Position numbers and translations under genes: made by a program. 64,000 nucleotides of DNA from an uncultured Alphaproteobacteria bacterium (GTDB lineage Bacteria > Pseudomonadota > Alphaproteobacteria > Rhodobacterales > Rhodobacteraceae): the NCBI GenBank assembly GCA_902596605.1, contig CACJUU010000008.1, forward strand, positions 1-64,000, read 5' to 3'. Each line of letters begins with the position of its first letter. The stretch's first letter is position 1. The notes below the pieces were generated by a model that saw only the letters and a list, made by a program, of their open reading frames with translations, was not told the origin of the DNA and did not search any database. Positions 61,739-64,000 of the stretch are shown here, one piece after another.

Positions 61739-63097
61739 TTGAGAGAACATCTGCTATCCACTTTTAAGCTTTCTTTACCGTTAATAGTAGCACAAATAGC
61801 TCAGTTAGGCTTAGGGCTAACCGACGTTGCTATGATTGGTTGGTATGGGACTAGTGAACTAGCTGCCTTAACGCTAGGGCATACATGTCTTTTCTTTGTA
61901 TACATAACTCTCACTGGCTTTTCACTGGCTGTAATTACAAATGTATCAAAAGCTTTTGGAAAGGAAGATACAGAATCACTTAGAATTAATTTCAGAATGG
62001 GTCTATGGCTAGTTTTTGCCTTTTCACTATTTGGCTTGGTTTTAGTGAGCAACACTTCAGCATTTCTTACATTTTTAGAACAGGATGAGTATATTGTCGA
62101 AAAAGTTTCTCAATATATTCAAATAGTTCAGTGGATGATGCCATTTTTACTTCTCACATACGTAATAAAGGCATTTTTGATATCGGTGAAAAAGCAGCAA
62201 GTTGTTCTTTTTATATCTATCTTAGGTTTATTAACAAATTTTACATTTAATTATCTATTTATCTTTGGCAACTACGGATTCCCTGAGTTAGGGATAAGTG
62301 GAGTCGCGTGTTCTTCACTTTTAACCAGTATTGCTATGATGCTATCTGGGCTTTTGTACATTCATCTTTCTGATTTAAAAGAAAAGCAAATCTTTAAAGA
62401 TTTTTTTGTTTTCGATGCTGAAATTTTTAAAAATCTTTTCAAACTTGGTTGGCCGATATGTTTAACAATTATGGCGGAAAGTGGAATGTTTTCATTTGCC
62501 TCTATCTTAATGGGCTGGATTGGTGACGTAGAATTAGCGGCCCACGGTATTTCTATAACGGTATTCGCACTTTTTTTCATGATACCTCTAGGGATCTCAC
62601 AAGCCGGTACGGTCATTATTGCTAAAACAATTGGAGCCAATGAGTTAAGCAAGTTGGACCAAGCAGCTTCCTCTGTTTATTTGCTTGGCCTGGGGTGGGC
62701 AGTACTTAATACGTTCCTAATCGTATTTTTTGGTGATTTTATAATCTCACTATTTTTGAATAGTAATGATCTAAACGTAGAGAAAGTTGCATTTTATGCA
62801 GGAATTTTTCTCTTCGTTGGCTGTTTTTTCCATTTAGCCGATAGTGGACAAATACTTTTCGCTGCACTCTTGAGAGGTTTCTCAGATACAAAGAAACCCT
62901 TCATTATTTCTTTTTTTTCTTATTGGGCTGTAGGTATCCCTGCTGCATATTATCTTTCTCAAAAGACGTCATTGGCCGGCTCAGGAGTTTATTACGGAAT
63001 TGGACTAGGTTTATTAGTTTGTTCTATCCTTCTTTTTTTTAGATTTGTTAAAATTAAGAGTGAAAAAAAATCTTCTTTGGAACGCCTTAAGATTTGA
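61739..63097 (+). CDS. MATE family efflux transporter
   Basis: A 452-residue membrane protein with about twelve hydrophobic segments in two halves. The first-helix pattern LSLPLIVAQIAQLGLGLTDVAMIGWYG is the MATE signature of the NorM group. The start is TTG 61739, the only canonical start after the in-frame stop at 61718; the ribosome site is weak. It would export cationic drugs or metabolites in exchange for sodium or protons. The last residues are basic and cytosolic. Confidence 0.85.
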   Translation: MREHLLSTFKLSLPLIVAQIAQLGLGLTDVAMIGWYGTSELAALTLGHTCLFFVYITLTGFSLAVITNVSKAFGKEDTESLRINFRMGLWLVFAFSLFGLVLVSNTSAFLTFLEQDEYIVEKVSQYIQIVQWMMPFLLLTYVIKAFLISVKKQQVVLFISILGLLTNFTFNYLFIFGNYGFPELGISGVACSSLLTSIAMMLSGLLYIHLSDLKEKQIFKDFFVFDAEIFKNLFKLGWPICLTIMAESGMFSFASILMGWIGDVELAAHGISITVFALFFMIPLGISQAGTVIIAKTIGANELSKLDQAASSVYLLGLGWAVLNTFLIVFFGDFIISLFLNSNDLNVEKVAFYAGIFLFVGCFFHLADSGQILFAALLRGFSDTKKPFIISFFSYWAVGIPAAYYLSQKTSLAGSGVYYGIGLGLLVCSILLFFRFVKIKSEKKSSLERLKI

Positions 63098-63191
63098 TAC
63101 TTCTAAAACTTAATTATAAAAATTTATTCTAAGTGCGTGACTTTGAGAGAAAAAAGATTACTGTAACAATAGTGCAATTAAGGGACTTAAC

Positions 63192-64000
63192 ATGGCAGAG
63201 AACGTTGTTCAATTAAATAAATCTTCTCAGCAAGACATAGACAGAAAAATCGCAGTTATTTTTGTTACTGACGTTGTTGGTTTCAGCAAATCAATGGAAG
63301 TGAATGAAGAAGAAACCTTACGTAGCTTTAGAGCTTGCCAGGAAATCCTAGATAAACTTTTTGAAGAGCATGGTGGCAGAATTTTTAATACGGCAGGAGA
63401 TTCTGTATTAGCTGAATTTCAGAGTGCTGTTTCTGCAGTGGTTTGCGCAAACGAGTTTCAAAAATTAGTAAAGGAAAGAAATAAATCAGTTTCTGAAGAA
63501 TCCCAAATGAGCTTCAGAATAGGTTTGAATATGGGGGATGTGATAATTGAAGGAGATAATCTCTACGGTGAAGGTGTAAATGTAGCCGCGAGACTTGAGG
63601 CTCTCTCACAAGCCAATGGAATATGTGTATCAAAAAGTATAGTTGACTTTGTAAATAAAAAGACAGAACTGCTATTCAATGATCTTGGGGAACAAAAGGT
63701 AAAAAACACTGAAGTTCATGCTTACGATATTGCGGACCCCGATCTACAAGTTAGAGAAAAAAATGACAAAAAACTTGCAGAGGCTGCAGCTGAAAAAATT
63801 ACAAAAACAAGTAAAGCGCCATCAGTAGCAGTGCTTCCTTTCTTGAATTTAAGTAATGACTCCGAGCAAGATTTCTTTGTTGTTGGGATCACTGAGGATA
63901 TCATTTCCTATCTATCTAAACTGAAGACATTTCCGATTATATCTATAAATTCAGTAATACCTTACAAAGATACGAAAGAACCTACACAAAAAATTGCCTC
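63192..64000 (+). CDS. Class III adenylate/guanylate cyclase fused to TolB-like (FlgO-type) region, 3' end cut by window edge
   Basis: The frame opens at ATG 63192 (AGGGA upstream) and runs off the window with no stop, giving at least 269 residues. The cyclase domain spans about 18-180: metal aspartates D27 (VTDVVGFS) and D70 (NTAGDSV), then the RIGLNMGDV and GEGVNVAARLEAL segment with the transition-state Asn and Arg. A linker rich in Lys and Ala follows, then a TolB/FlgO-like start (SVAVLPFLNLSND, GITEDIISYLSK). In relatives this is followed by TPR repeats. It is probably an active nucleotide cyclase; the ligand specificity (ATP or GTP) is not settled. Confidence 0.88.
   Translation, partial: MAENVVQLNKSSQQDIDRKIAVIFVTDVVGFSKSMEVNEEETLRSFRACQEILDKLFEEHGGRIFNTAGDSVLAEFQSAVSAVVCANEFQKLVKERNKSVSEESQMSFRIGLNMGDVIIEGDNLYGEGVNVAARLEALSQANGICVSKSIVDFVNKKTELLFNDLGEQKVKNTEVHAYDIADPDLQVREKNDKKLAEAAAEKITKTSKAPSVAVLPFLNLSNDSEQDFFVVGITEDIISYLSKLKTFPIISINSVIPYKDTKEPTQKIA

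Noticed and set aside
1..64000. tRNA or rRNA genes, CRISPR arrays, insertion sequences, prophage or attachment sites
   Set aside because: Looked for on both strands; no repeat-spacer pattern, transposase, integrase or cloverleaf-like sequence was noticed. Short RNA genes could be missed by eye.

Overview
The window is AT-rich, tightly packed bacterial DNA: genes overlap by 1-11 nt or sit a few bases apart, and no gene-free gap reaches 300 bases. The gene content fits a planktonic marine alphaproteobacterium of the SAR116 or low-GC Rhodobacterales-like kind: a DMSP lyase of the DddP type, sulfite dehydrogenase SoeABC, sulfoacetaldehyde acetyltransferase, an N-methylglutamate-synthase/Glx-like triad, and betaine/carnitine catabolism. 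The lineage is inferred from gene content only; no rRNA or tRNA is visible. I see no IS element, phage gene, CRISPR array or integration site.

Layout. (1) 1-1252: 3' part of a linalool dehydratase/isomerase-like gene. (2) 1272-6922: a four-gene DNA-repair cassette (metallophosphoesterase PdeM, Lhr-Core helicase, MBL-fold exonuclease, ATP-dependent ligase) read from a divergent centre near 4350. (3) 6923-11448: glutamate-synthase-like triad (GlxBCD/MgsABC type), a TPR lipoprotein-sized secreted protein and a ureohydrolase, all on the minus strand. (4) 11556-17800: a secreted EF-hand protein, then a minus-strand run of two unknown proteins, a variant M19 dipeptidase, an aldehyde dehydrogenase and a DUF1185 protein. 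This run is the least explained part of the window. (5) 17882-32856: a carnitine/gamma-butyrobetaine locus. The plus-strand operon encodes aldehyde dehydrogenase, luciferase-like monooxygenase, CaiD-like hydratase, carnitine dehydrogenase, dehydrocarnitine cleavage enzyme, acyl-CoA dehydrogenase and ADP-forming acyl-CoA ligase. A ProXWV-type importer faces it, with a CaiC-like ligase further on. (6) 32891-37472: DMT exporter, glutamate dehydrogenase, DsbA-like protein, M20 dipeptidase. (7) 37619-48392: organosulfur island with soeABC headed by an orphan biotinyl-domain gene, dddP, a PLP lyase with a PcaD-like hydrolase, and xsc-pta. (8) 48398-55117: M16C peptidase divergent from ald-bciA-GMC oxidoreductase. 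(9) 55180-64000: MutT, MFS, GFA, unknown propeller, acyl-CoA ligase, GAF protein, DUF1330, MATE, and the start of a class III cyclase/TolB-like protein.

How the genes fit together. The carnitine locus can in principle take trimethylaminobutyraldehyde or gamma-butyrobetaine through CoA esters to carnitine, then dehydrocarnitine, glycine betaine and acetoacetyl-CoA, with its own importer. The sulfur island can cleave DMSP, turn sulfoacetaldehyde into acetyl phosphate and sulfite, convert acetyl phosphate to acetyl-CoA, and oxidise sulfite to sulfate. Both are ways of living on phytoplankton osmolytes.

Points most worth a second look: two genes (lhr and the GMC oxidoreductase) whose conserved N-termini lie upstream of any ATG/GTG/TTG and seem to need an ATT start; a biotin-carrier domain leading the sulfite-oxidation operon; a BciA-type 8-vinyl reductase with no other bacteriochlorophyll gene nearby; an intrinsic terminator inside the proX-proWV operon; and the uncharacterised five-gene run at 12422-17800.
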